Shown in pieces: positions 14,315 to 23,132 of a DNA stretch of 64,000 nt. Location: positions 1 through 64,000 of the forward strand of contig DBFVEH010000021.1 in NCBI GenBank assembly GCA_048526005.1, in the 5' to 3' direction. The notes under the pieces were generated by a model. The model was not told where the DNA came from, ran no database searches, and was given only the letters and a program-made list of their open reading frames with translations. Each line of letters opens with the position of its first letter. Positions within the stretch are counted from its first letter, which is position 1. Origin of the DNA: QALR01 sp900552255. Its GTDB lineage: Bacteria > Bacillota > Clostridia > Oscillospirales > CAG-272. A program made the position numbers and the translations under genes.

Positions 14315-15799
14315 ATGGATAATAGAATAGATGCAATTTACGGGCGGCAGTCGATTGACAAAAAGGATAGTATCAGCATTGAAAGTCAATTTGAATTTTG
14401 CCGGTATGAACTAAAAGGCGGTGAAGCGAAAGAATACAAAGACAAGGGATATTCCGGGAAGAACATAGAACGCCCCGACTTCCAGCGGCTTCTGCGGGAC
14501 ATCCGGGCCGGACTGATCCGGCGGGTGATTGTTTACAAGCTGGATCGAATTAGCCGCTCCATTGTGGACTTCGCAAAGCTCATGGAACTGTTCAAACAGT
14601 ACAACGTGGAATTTGTCTCCTGCACCGAAAAATTTGATACGTCAACCCCGATGGGCCGGGCAATGCTCAATATCTGCATCGTGTTCGCCCAACTGGAACG
14701 GGAAAGCATCCAGATGCGTGTGCAGGACGCTTTTTATTCCCGGTGTGCCAAGGGCTACTATATGCGGGGCCGGGCTCCATACGGTTTTGATACGGAGCCC
14801 ATCGTCATGGACGGTATCAAAACAAAGCGGCTGATTGAAAACGCCGAGATGGACTACGCCGAGCTTATGTATGAAATGTACGCCGAGCCGGAGAACTCCT
14901 ACGGCGACATTACCCGGTATTTTACCGAGAATGAAATCATGGTGTATGGAAAGACATTGAAGCGTGGCTTTGTGGGCCAGCTCTTGAGAAATCCGGTTTA
15001 TGTCCAGGCTGATATAGATATTTACGAATATTTCAAGGCCCAGGGCGCGAAAATCGAAAGCCCGCCGGAACTGTTCACAGGTGAATTTAGCTGTTACTTG
15101 TACCAGGGCCGCGAGGGGGAGGAAAACATTCTGGTGATTGCGCCCCACAAGGGCCGCATCCCCTCGTCCCTCTGGCTGGCCGTCCAGCACAAGCTGTCCC
15201 AAAATACCACGTTCCAGAATGGCCGCAAATGCCACAATACATGGCTGGCCGGGAAAATCAAGTGTGGATGCTGTGGGTATGCGCTGGCCAGTCTGAACGC
15301 TCCAAACGGTGTCACTTATATGCGGTGCAAGCAACGGCTGGAAAACAAAAGCTGTCAAGGGCCCGGCACTCTTACAAAGCACGACTTGGAAAAATCGGTC
15401 TATGAGGAAATGGTTAAGAAGATGCGGGAATTTCAAACGCTGAAAGGTAGTAATAAGGCGGAGGGGTACAATCCCAAACTGACCGCCGCCCGCGCTAAAC
15501 TTGCCAAAATTGAGGGCGAGATTGAAAAGCTCATTGACACGCTGACCGGGGCAAACCCGCTTTTGTTGCAATACGCAAACAGCCGGATTGAAGAACTGGA
15601 CGCGGAACGGCAAAAGCAGTTAAAGCTGGTGGCCGACCTCACCGCTAACTCTGTTTCTTCCTCACAGGTCGATAGCATAACGGGATATTTAAGCCATTGG
15701 GAAGATGTGAGCTTCGATGATAAACGGCGCGTTCTTGACACGCTGGTTTCTAAAGTTGAGGCCACTCGCACCGAGCTTGCTATTGAATGGAAGATTTAA
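14315..15799 (+). CDS. Large serine recombinase (integrase of the element)
   Basis: This 494-residue protein has an N-terminal resolvase domain with the catalytic serine at residue 13 (YGRQSIDK). The arginine-rich active-site segment VYKLDRISRSIVDF and ERESIQMRV follow, then a recombinase domain, a zinc ribbon (KCGCCGYALAS and later MRCKQRLENKSC) and a C-terminal coiled coil. It is the TndX-like enzyme that would excise and integrate the element. Its position at the end of the module suggests the element's right attachment site is within the next few hundred bases. It is intact. Confidence 0.93.
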   Translation: MDNRIDAIYGRQSIDKKDSISIESQFEFCRYELKGGEAKEYKDKGYSGKNIERPDFQRLLRDIRAGLIRRVIVYKLDRISRSIVDFAKLMELFKQYNVEFVSCTEKFDTSTPMGRAMLNICIVFAQLERESIQMRVQDAFYSRCAKGYYMRGRAPYGFDTEPIVMDGIKTKRLIENAEMDYAELMYEMYAEPENSYGDITRYFTENEIMVYGKTLKRGFVGQLLRNPVYVQADIDIYEYFKAQGAKIESPPELFTGEFSCYLYQGREGEENILVIAPHKGRIPSSLWLAVQHKLSQNTTFQNGRKCHNTWLAGKIKCGCCGYALASLNAPNGVTYMRCKQRLENKSCQGPGTLTKHDLEKSVYEEMVKKMREFQTLKGSNKAEGYNPKLTAARAKLAKIEGEIEKLIDTLTGANPLLLQYANSRIEELDAERQKQLKLVADLTANSVSSSQVDSITGYLSHWEDVSFDDKRRVLDTLVSKVEATRTELAIEWKI

Positions 15800-15857
15800 A
15801 CCTTTTCACTTTGCATTGTACCCTTGTCAAGAACGCTTATAGGAGATGAAGAAAATT

Positions 15858-15995
15858 ATGAGAAAGCGTGTTAAAAAATTATCTTTTTTGACTGCGGCAG
15901 TTTTTATCTTGAAGCTGCTTTTTATCTTACCTGTGTCGGCCTCTAATTTAGAAGATACCGCATTGCAGACGACCTTTGTAACTGCTGAATACTAG
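15858..15995 (+). pseudogene. Signal-peptide fragment of the papain-like protease (frame broken)
   Basis: ATG at 15858 follows AGGAGATGAAG and opens 45 residues: a basic start, a hydrophobic core and a cleavage-like PVSA-S, then a stop (15993-15995). The next frame begins three bases later in another phase and lacks both a ribosome binding site and a signal peptide. The two together look like one secreted protein split by a frameshift. Independent expression as a short peptide is possible but less likely. Confidence 0.6.
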
Positions 15996-15997
15996 CT

Positions 15998-16726
15998 ATG
16001 GTTATCGGCGACAGTTTATTTGGAGATAGCGATGGCTTGAATGTGGAACAAAGAAAATATGTCGATAATAGCAGCTTTCGAGATGAATGGAACCTGCATC
16101 TTGTAATGTCAGATACCGGAACCGCGGTGGAAGGACAAAAGAAAGATAATTGGTGCTGGGTGGCTACTTCAAGGATGTTTGCCAAACATTATTTTCCTAA
16201 TGTTACTTACACGCAAAATCAAGCTGTCGTAGATATATATGGCAGTGAAGTGGATGTAAAGGCCGGTTTGCAAGAATCATCGAGTGCAATGAATTTCTAT
16301 ATATCAAATCTAACCAGTAATGTATTTAATATTAGAGGAACTGGCTGGGAATATGGAGTCTATTCTGAGCAAACTATTCGTACTTTTTTAGATAATAATC
16401 ATGTTTTATTTATTGGACTCGGGCTATATAATAGTGATAATGTGAATACTCGTCAGAATGGTCATGTTATTTTAATTTATGGTTATACAAAGCAGACCAT
16501 TATAGATGACAATGGAGCTGTAAATACAAAATATTGGTTTCTTGTAAGAGATCCATGGCCTAAAAATCAAGGAAAAAGTTATATGATATCTTATGAGAAA
16601 TTATATAATGGCCGAAATCCACAGATATTTGAGGAAACAGATAAATATGTGTGGGAATGTCAAATTGTTGTCAATACCAGTTATTCATCGAATTTAGTTC
16701 CATGCCATTTTACATATAACGAATAA
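15998..16726 (+). CDS. Papain-like (C39/C70-type) cysteine protease domain
   Basis: Residues 49-58 (KDNWCWVATS) hold the nucleophile Cys53 in the typical QKKDNWCW context. His156 is in QNGHVILIYGY and an aspartate at about 185 is in VRDPWP, giving the Cys-His-Asp order of papain-like peptidases (C39_2/AvrRpt2-like). The ATG at 15998 has no ribosome binding site and a signal peptide lies upstream in another frame, so the protein is probably the body of a frameshifted secreted protease. Base composition is AT-rich, unlike the conjugative element on its left. Confidence 0.68.
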   Translation: MVIGDSLFGDSDGLNVEQRKYVDNSSFRDEWNLHLVMSDTGTAVEGQKKDNWCWVATSRMFAKHYFPNVTYTQNQAVVDIYGSEVDVKAGLQESSSAMNFYISNLTSNVFNIRGTGWEYGVYSEQTIRTFLDNNHVLFIGLGLYNSDNVNTRQNGHVILIYGYTKQTIIDDNGAVNTKYWFLVRDPWPKNQGKSYMISYEKLYNGRNPQIFEETDKYVWECQIVVNTSYSSNLVPCHFTYNE

Positions 16727-16739
16727 TAGGAGGATATAG

Positions 16740-17525
16740 ATGAAAAAAATAATATGTTTGTCAATATCAATGCTTTTATTTATTTTCATTGTATTTGGTG
16801 CTTCTGCTGATGATATAAAAACGGATTCCTTGACATTTTCAGATTCCGTTTATGAAAGAATCGATAATGCCAATCATAGCAACACGATTCAAATATATAA
16901 CGGAACCTTTATGCATTTATTTGCGGAAAGGAAAAGTATAGAGGAAATCGTAACGGATGAAAGCTTACTTGATCCATATTATGCGGTAAAAGGAATTTTT
17001 TCGTCTCCTGAATATTATTATGTGAAAGACGGAACTTCACAAAAAATCAGTGTAAATTCACCTGCGATAGATTCCACCTTACGATATGTTACTTCTCCTA
17101 ATTCTGTATTAAATCATATTTCTCCGTTTCTTGCGGTTCAAAATGTTTATTATCTGAATGGAGATGCTTCTCATGATGGAATTTATATCTATTATAAAAC
17201 AAGCAAGGGCGACTATATCTATTATAAAGATTATGCCGAGGCAGAAGAAAGTTATTTATTTCCATTAGAGGACTTTTATTGTATGGCGGAAACCATGGAA
17301 GAAAAAGTGCAACGGGAAAAACAAGAAAAAGAACATCTTGATAGTATTCATAAGTATTTATTTGGCGGTCCTACTTTGCTTTCCGATATTGTCGATATTT
17401 CCTCCTATCGGATAACGCCGCGGAATTCGGTTGCTTTATATGTGGGAATTGCCGTTATCGTGTTGGCGGTCGGTGCCGTGGCAGTTGTTTTGATTCGCAG
17501 AAAATGCAGAAAAATTACTTTATAA
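16740..17525 (+). CDS. Secreted protein with C-terminal membrane anchor
   Basis: ATG follows ATAGGAGGATATAG. The 261-residue protein has a signal peptide (residues 1-24), an extracellular part of about 200 residues rich in Tyr, and a C-terminal membrane helix (about 230-253) followed by basic residues. No family is recognised. It lies 13 bases after the protease gene, so the two are likely cotranscribed; it might be a partner, inhibitor or substrate of the protease. Confidence 0.7.
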   Translation: MKKIICLSISMLLFIFIVFGASADDIKTDSLTFSDSVYERIDNANHSNTIQIYNGTFMHLFAERKSIEEIVTDESLLDPYYAVKGIFSSPEYYYVKDGTSQKISVNSPAIDSTLRYVTSPNSVLNHISPFLAVQNVYYLNGDASHDGIYIYYKTSKGDYIYYKDYAEAEESYLFPLEDFYCMAETMEEKVQREKQEKEHLDSIHKYLFGGPTLLSDIVDISSYRITPRNSVALYVGIAVIVLAVGAVAVVLIRRKCRKITL

Positions 17526-17536
17526 GGACTTGAGGC

Positions 17537-17573
17537 AAAAAGAGAGTGATCGATATGCGGTCACTCTCTTTTT
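17537..17573 (+). terminator. Intrinsic terminator
   Basis: AAAAAGAGAGTGA (17537-17549) pairs with TCACTCTCTTTTT (17561-17573), ending in a T run. It closes the protease and anchor-protein transcript. Confidence 0.8.
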
Positions 17574-17685
17574 GAAAAAAAGCTTGTAATATAACAAAGT
17601 ATGTGATAAAATAATATTGAAATGTATGTGAAGATGTCAAAATCGGGAAGCTTCCCCGCCAACTAACGAAAGGAGATAGAATGAT

Positions 17686-18522
17686 ATGAAAAAGCTGAAA
17701 ATGGTTTTATCGGTACTGGTCATATGTGCGGTGATCTTGTCAATATTCGGATGCGGTAAAACGGAAAAAGTCGGAGAATTGACGATTGTAACAAAAAATG
17801 GGGAAAAATATATCGATTGCAGTGATATAAAAAACAATGATGGGCAGGGCATTCCTTTTGATATCAGTATGGCAGTGAGACCGATTATTTTTACGTCTGA
17901 GGAAAATATGATGCAGTCGATTAAGGATCATAGCTTTACGGATGAACAAATCAAGCAAATGCCTCAGCTTTCTTTCGGTGGACTGCTGCAATTGCCATCC
18001 AAGAATCAATCGACAAAATTAACATCATCGTCAAATATGAGCTTAGATAAAATCGGTTGGTATGGCGGCGATTGTTATGAATATTATTATGTGCTTCTAA
18101 CCGATGGAATCGCGTCAAAAATACTGTATTATCCCAATATGGACAGAGAAGACGCGGTTGAGTTTATTGCGGAAAGGAATGAAGTGTTGACAATTCCTTA
18201 TGAAAGGATTGAATATACTTCCAACAATATTTCCTATACTCAAACGACTATCACAAGTATCTATGATATTCCTGATAAATATTATCAGGAAATATATTGG
18301 GATTATACAATCGGGTCAAGTGTCTATTATGTCCACCAATATAAGCGTGCGACATCTGAAAGTCTTTTGGAAAGCTCCCCGTATACAGGTGCGAGAATCG
18401 TGATAAAAGACAGCTATGGATATCATGAAATTCTCATCAACGATTCTACCGCGCTTTCGATCACGCCGGCATTTTTGGAACAGCTGCAAGTGGCGGCGGT
18501 TACGATAGAGACCAAATCGTGA
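17686..18522 (+). CDS. Lipoprotein of unknown function
   Basis: ATG follows AAAGGAGATAGAATGAT. The 278-residue protein has a signal peptide ending in a lipobox (LSIFGC, Cys23), so it is membrane-anchored outside the cell. The mature part is rich in Tyr, Ser and Ile and matches no family I know. It stands as a single gene between two terminators and shares the AT-rich composition of its left neighbours. Confidence 0.72.
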   Translation: MKKLKMVLSVLVICAVILSIFGCGKTEKVGELTIVTKNGEKYIDCSDIKNNDGQGIPFDISMAVRPIIFTSEENMMQSIKDHSFTDEQIKQMPQLSFGGLLQLPSKNQSTKLTSSSNMSLDKIGWYGGDCYEYYYVLLTDGIASKILYYPNMDREDAVEFIAERNEVLTIPYERIEYTSNNISYTQTTITSIYDIPDKYYQEIYWDYTIGSSVYYVHQYKRATSESLLESSPYTGARIVIKDSYGYHEILINDSTALSITPAFLEQLQVAAVTIETKS

Positions 18523-18553
18523 CCTTCGGTCAGGTCACAGAAAAAATAACAAG

Positions 18554-18591
18554 GCAAAGCCCTCCTGTTTTCGGGAGGGCTTTGCTTTTTT
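18554..18591 (+). terminator. Intrinsic terminator
   Basis: GCAAAGCCCTCC (18554-18565) pairs perfectly with 18574-18585 and is followed by six T. It terminates the lipoprotein gene. Confidence 0.88.
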
Positions 18592-18739
18592 CGCCTTGAT
18601 ATCGCATTAAAGCCGATAAATTTGCAAATATGCAGAGATTTTTCCAAATTATAACACTTTGCGGTGTTATCGTATAAAAAATAGAAGGATTTCTATTATA
18701 ATAAATGGTAAATACTGTAATTAAATGGGAGGAAAAATT

Positions 18740-18979
18740 GTGTATTTGTATCATCGGATTCGGGATTTGAGAGAGGATCACGATAAAACGCAGCGCGATG
18801 TGGCGGGATACCTGAATATGCAGCTTACGGTGTATCAGCGGTATGAACGAGGCGAGAGGGAGCTGCCGCTTTGGGCGGCGATCAAGCTGGCGGATTATTA
18901 TCGGGTTTCACTGGATTATCTTGTGGGTTTTACGGACTGTAAGGAACGGTATCCGGAATTTTCCGGCACGTATCTTTGA
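18740..18979 (+). CDS. Small XRE-type helix-turn-helix protein
   Basis: The GTG at 18740 is preceded by GGGAGG at good spacing; the ATG at 18725 overlaps that site and is less likely. The 79-residue protein is a single helix-turn-helix domain (IRDLREDHDKTQRDVAGYL, then VYQRYERGERELP), close to the Cro/CI fold. It ends soon after DYLVGFTDCKERY, as many small clostridial repressors do. It stands alone with its own terminator, so its target cannot be told. Confidence 0.82.
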   Translation: MYLYHRIRDLREDHDKTQRDVAGYLNMQLTVYQRYERGERELPLWAAIKLADYYRVSLDYLVGFTDCKERYPEFSGTYL

Positions 18980-19014
18980 CCGTCGAGCTTTGCGGCTGCA
19001 TGGGGATGAGGAGG

Positions 19015-19050
19015 AAGAACGGCTTGACGGGCCGTTCTTCTTTCATTTTT
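19015..19050 (+). terminator. Intrinsic terminator
   Basis: AAGAACGGC (19015-19023) pairs with GCCGTTCTT (19031-19039), then a T-rich tail. It ends the small HTH gene. Confidence 0.7.
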
Positions 19051-19121
19051 TCTTTATGGATTGCATGATCCGCGATTCTGTGGTATACTAATCCAAAACC
19101 TTATTGAAAGGGAGTGACGCC

Positions 19122-21302
19122 ATGCCGCTTTCCGCGAAATTTGTAAAGACCCAGCTGGAGCTTTTTAAGCCGCTCCTCACCGGCTCCTCGCTCGAGACGG
19201 CGAGACGCGGGCAGGATAAGCTTGGAGAGCTGATGGCGGCGACGCGCCGGAAAGACGTCACGTCGGAGGAGCATGCCTTCGATATGTTCGAGGGCGCATG
19301 GCTCGTTCCGAAAGATGAGACGCGCGACGGCGTCGTTCTGTATCTGCATGGCGGCGGCTATTGCTGCGGCGATCTTGCCTATGCGAAGGGCTTCGGCTCG
19401 ATCTTGGCTGCGGAATGCGGGATCCGGGTGTTTGCCGCCGCATATAGGCTTGCGCCGGAAGCGATGTTTCCTGCGGCACTGGACGACGCCGTCACGGCCT
19501 ACCGATATCTGCTTTCCAGCGGATATTCCAACCGAAAGATCGTGCTTTGCGGGGAAAGCGCCGGCGGCGGACTGATTTTTGCGCTCTGTTTAAAGCTGCG
19601 GCAGCTCGGCCTGCCGGTCCCGTGCGGCGCCGTCGCCATATCGCCGTGGAGCGATCTTACGGCTTCCGGCGATTCCTATGCGGTCAATGAAAAGGCCGAT
19701 CCCTCATTGACAAAGGAAAGGCTCGATTTCTATGCCTCGCTTTATACGACGGATCGCGCAGATCCGCTGGTCTCGCCGCTGTTCGGCGAGCTTTCCGGTA
19801 TGCCGCGGTCGCTTATCTTCGCAGGCGGGGATGAAATCATGCTTGACGACGCAAGGCTTCTCCATGAAAAACTCATCATGTCCGGTTCTCAAAGCGAGCT
19901 TGTCGTCGCACCGGATATGTGGCATGCTTATGTACTGTACGATTTGAAAGAGCGCGCATGCGATTATGAAAAGCTCAATGAATTTTTGAGCGCGGTTCTG
20001 CCGCGCGCCCATAAGCTGCGCTGGATGAAGCTCGACAACGCGGCGAAAATCTATCCGGCGGCAAGGCGCCGGAATTGGAGCAATGTGTTCCGGCTTTCCG
20101 CGACGCTTACCGAACCCGTCAACGCGGATATTCTCAAATCCGCTTTGGATGTGACGGTGCGGCGGTTTCCTTCGATCGCGGTGCGGCTGTGCGCGGGCGT
20201 ATTTTGGTACTATCTTGAAGAGCTGTCGGAGGCGCCGGCTATCCTGCCCGAAAAAAGCTATCCGCTCGCCCGTATGGGCGGCCGGGACATCCGCAAATGT
20301 GCGTTCCGTGTTTTGGTTTATGAAAATCGGATCGCAACAGAATTTTTTCATGCGATAACGGACGGCAACGGCGGACTTGTTTTTCTCAAAACGCTGCTCG
20401 CGGAGTATCTTTCCCAGCGGTACGGCGTGAATATCCCGGCTGTGTGCGGCGTGCTCGACCGGCTGGAGGAGCCGTCGGAGGCGGAGCTCGAGGACAGCTT
20501 CCTCAAATACAGCGGAGATGTTCCCATGAGCCGCAGGGAATCGACTGCTTATCATCTGCATGGGACAAGGGAGATGGGCGGCTTTCTGAATGCGACTACC
20601 TTGATCGCCGATGTAGGCGAGGTCCACGCGCTGGCTTCTCATTTCGGCGTCAGCATTACCGCTTTTCTATGTGCGGTCATGATGCAGGCGATCATCGAGA
20701 TTCAGGAGGAAAAGGTGCCGCGCGTCAAGCGCCGCCGTCCCGTCAAGGTGCTGATTCCGGTCAATCTGCGGAAGATCTTCGACAGCAGGACGCTTCGGAA
20801 TTTTGTGCTGTATATCACGCCGGAGGTCAGTCCCGGCATGGGCGAATATACCTTTGAGGAAATCTGCAAAAGCGTGCATCACCAGATGGGAATGGAGCTC
20901 ACTGCCAAGCGTATGGGCGCCAGGATCACCACCAATGTCAACAGTGAAAAATCGCTGTTTGTCAAGATCATGCCGCTGTTTATCAAGAATTTTGCGATGA
21001 AGATGGTTTTCAATGCGATCGGAGAACGCAAGTCCTGCCTTTCGCTTTCCAATCTCGGCAGGGTCGAGCTGCCGGAGGAAATGAAGCCGTATGTGACACG
21101 CTTTGACTTTGTGCTTGGCGTTCAGGCCTCGGCCCCGTATAACTGCGGCGTCATTTCCTATGGGGATAAGCTGTATATCAATTTTATCCGGAATACCGAG
21201 GATCCGGAGCTGGAGGCGCATTTTCACGGCGTCATGCGCCGTCTCGGCCTTGTGATGCGGGTGGAAAGCAATGCGAAAAGGGAAGTACAGGGATCCCGAT
21301 AG
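19122..21302 (+). CDS. Alpha/beta hydrolase fused to a condensation-like acyltransferase
   Basis: The ATG at 19122 follows AAAGGGAGTGACGCC; a TTG 18 bases upstream is within the ribosome binding site. Residues 1-300 are a hormone-sensitive-lipase type hydrolase: oxyanion motif HGGG at 76-79, nucleophile GESAG with Ser146, later GGDEIMLDD and WHAYVLYD. Residues about 310-726 are an alcohol acetyltransferase or condensation-like domain with the HxxxDG motif HAITDG (His410 to Gly415). The fusion suggests ester hydrolysis or transfer coupled with acylation of an unknown lipid or alcohol. It is probably cotranscribed with the DUF6320 gene 35 bases downstream. Confidence 0.82.
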   Translation: MPLSAKFVKTQLELFKPLLTGSSLETARRGQDKLGELMAATRRKDVTSEEHAFDMFEGAWLVPKDETRDGVVLYLHGGGYCCGDLAYAKGFGSILAAECGIRVFAAAYRLAPEAMFPAALDDAVTAYRYLLSSGYSNRKIVLCGESAGGGLIFALCLKLRQLGLPVPCGAVAISPWSDLTASGDSYAVNEKADPSLTKERLDFYASLYTTDRADPLVSPLFGELSGMPRSLIFAGGDEIMLDDARLLHEKLIMSGSQSELVVAPDMWHAYVLYDLKERACDYEKLNEFLSAVLPRAHKLRWMKLDNAAKIYPAARRRNWSNVFRLSATLTEPVNADILKSALDVTVRRFPSIAVRLCAGVFWYYLEELSEAPAILPEKSYPLARMGGRDIRKCAFRVLVYENRIATEFFHAITDGNGGLVFLKTLLAEYLSQRYGVNIPAVCGVLDRLEEPSEAELEDSFLKYSGDVPMSRRESTAYHLHGTREMGGFLNATTLIADVGEVHALASHFGVSITAFLCAVMMQAIIEIQEEKVPRVKRRRPVKVLIPVNLRKIFDSRTLRNFVLYITPEVSPGMGEYTFEEICKSVHHQMGMELTAKRMGARITTNVNSEKSLFVKIMPLFIKNFAMKMVFNAIGERKSCLSLSNLGRVELPEEMKPYVTRFDFVLGVQASAPYNCGVISYGDKLYINFIRNTEDPELEAHFHGVMRRLGLVMRVESNAKREVQGSR

Positions 21303-21337
21303 CGCGTTCTTTTATTTCATTTTATCGGAGGAATGCT

Positions 21338-22033
21338 ATGTATTGTGTCAAATGCGGCGTCGAGCTTGCGGACGGCGAGTCGAAGTGTCCGCTTTGCGGG
21401 ACGCCCGTCTATCATCCGGATATTCCCGTGACAGATGCGAAGCCGCCGTATCCGTCCTATGTCAGACCGCCGATGCGCGTCAATCACCGCGGCGTCATGT
21501 TTCTTGTCACCATGGTTTACGTCATGCTGATTCTTCAGCTTATCATCTGCGATTTCAGCATTTCCGGCGGATTTGTGTGGTCGCTTTATGCGGACGGCGG
21601 ACTTGTGCTCTCCTATATTGTCTTTCTGCTGCCTTTGTGGTTTCGCCGTCCCAATCCCGTGATTTTTGTTCCGTGTGATTTTGCCGCCGTCGCCCTTTAT
21701 CTTTTGTTTATCGATCTTATGACGGGAGGAAATTGGTTTTTGAGCTTTGCCTTTCCCGTTGTCGGGATCGCCGGGATAATCGTCACGGCCGTTGTCGCTC
21801 TTGTGAGGTATGTGCGGCGCGGATATTTCTTCATTTTCGGCGGCGCTGTCATCGCGTGCGGCGGATATTTGGTGCTGCTGGAATTTTTCCTCAATATCAC
21901 CTTTAAGCTGCGGGGGACGTTCATTTGGTCGATTTATCCGCTGATCGGCTGTTTTTTGATGGGAATGGCGCTCATCGTCATCGGGATAAGCAAGCCCCTC
22001 AGAGAGTCGCTTTCCAAAAAATTCTTTTTGTAG
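21338..22033 (+). CDS. Zinc-ribbon membrane protein (DUF6320-like)
   Basis: This 231-residue protein starts with a zinc ribbon (MYCVKCGVELADGESKCPLCG, cysteines at 3, 6, 17 and 20) and then six membrane helices. This is the DUF6320 layout, which I recall next to alcohol-acetyltransferase genes in Clostridia, as here. A helper role for the upstream acyltransferase at the membrane is an inference. A strong bidirectional terminator follows. Confidence 0.75.
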   Translation: MYCVKCGVELADGESKCPLCGTPVYHPDIPVTDAKPPYPSYVRPPMRVNHRGVMFLVTMVYVMLILQLIICDFSISGGFVWSLYADGGLVLSYIVFLLPLWFRRPNPVIFVPCDFAAVALYLLFIDLMTGGNWFLSFAFPVVGIAGIIVTAVVALVRYVRRGYFFIFGGAVIACGGYLVLLEFFLNITFKLRGTFIWSIYPLIGCFLMGMALIVIGISKPLRESLSKKFFL

Positions 22034-22042
22034 AGAAAATAT

Positions 22043-22081
22043 AAAGGAGCAGGCTCCGTCATAGACGGAGCCTGCTCCTTT
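22043..22081. terminator. Bidirectional terminator, perfect 18-bp stem
   Basis: 22043-22060 (starts AAAGGAGCAGG) is perfectly complementary to 22064-22081 around the loop ATA, with A and T runs at the two sides. It separates the plus-strand acyltransferase operon from the convergent membrane protein gene. Confidence 0.9.
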
Positions 22082-22132
22082 AAGCTTGGACGTTATAACA
22101 GAGAGAAGAAACGCAAAAAGACATCGCCTTCG

Positions 22133-23008
22133 TTATTCCTTGGATTCCGCGGGCGTCTGAGCCGGAATCGCTTCCTCTGCCGACGATTTCTTTTTCAGGA
22201 CCGAAATCATGGTGTACAGAACGGCGAATATATAGAATACCGCGCCGCATTCGACCGCCTCGAACAGAGATTCGAGCGTCAGCGGGATTTCCCAAAAAGC
22301 GGTAAGGATCAACAGCGGTACCATATAGGTCATAACACAGACCATCGCGATGAGAGAGAACGCGAAGCGCATGGGATTCTGCGGCTTCGACACCGTGTTG
22401 CGCGTTTCAAAGAGAAAGAACAGCAGAAGCGCCGCAAGGGACACGTTGCAGAGAATCCGATTGGGGTCGTTGTAAATGTAATCGGCGTTGATGTACGAGC
22501 AGGACAAATAGGAAAGCGCCCACAGCGCGGGGAAGAACGAGAGTCCTTTTTTGATTTTGGATTCGCAGTAGCCGGTGGATGCGCTGAAAATGAAGTACGC
22601 CGCCGATCCGAACAGAGAGAAGAACGAAATGATCTGAGCCGTTTTAAAAAACCATCCTCCGCCCGAATGGCCGAACACCGAGCCTGCGTAGTAAACGACG
22701 ACCAAAATCCCGACGGCGACGAAAACGAAGCCGCACAGGGAGCTTGAAAAAACAGATACCTGATTGGAGGAGGCGGAAAAGCGCTCGAAGCTTTCTTTTC
22801 GGATAAAGAAATAGGAGGTAAACATCAGCAGAGCGGCGCCAAGCGTCACATATCCGAGCGCTTTCAGCATAGAGTCGGCGTCACGGGAAAATTCCCCGTT
22901 ATACGGATCGTAATACCGGTATATCAGGATCATCCGCCATACGGCGAGTGCGATTCCTGCCGCAATGGATACGGCCGTATAAACGATCATAATTTTTCTT
23001 TTATTCAA
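22133..23008 (-). CDS. Multi-pass membrane protein, unknown
   Basis: This 291-residue protein has about eight hydrophobic helices, short loops and a charged C terminus ending in a KKKSSAEEAIPAQ-like tail. No family motif was recognised. It is a single gene with a convergent neighbour on one side; its start codon faces the HdeD-like gene 125 bases upstream. Nothing in the context gives a function. Confidence 0.7.
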   Translation of the reverse strand: MNKRKIMIVYTAVSIAAGIALAVWRMILIYRYYDPYNGEFSRDADSMLKALGYVTLGAALLMFTSYFFIRKESFERFSASSNQVSVFSSSLCGFVFVAVGILVVVYYAGSVFGHSGGGWFFKTAQIISFFSLFGSAAYFIFSASTGYCESKIKKGLSFFPALWALSYLSCSYINADYIYNDPNRILCNVSLAALLLFFLFETRNTVSKPQNPMRFAFSLIAMVCVMTYMVPLLILTAFWEIPLTLESLFEAVECGAVFYIFAVLYTMISVLKKKSSAEEAIPAQTPAESKE

Positions 23009-23132
23009 ACGGCATACATCCCCTTATAAATGAAAATCATCATACAAAATTATATCTTGAAAATGTTAATAAACTGTATAAGAAAATTAAACATTCAGAA
23101 ATTTTTCGTATTTTTGCGGTTGAATTGGGGAT

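Noticed and set aside
14315..15799. Prophage origin for the serine recombinase
   Set aside because: No phage structural, lysis or packaging genes are present. The surrounding genes are a conjugation module, so the enzyme belongs to the conjugative element.
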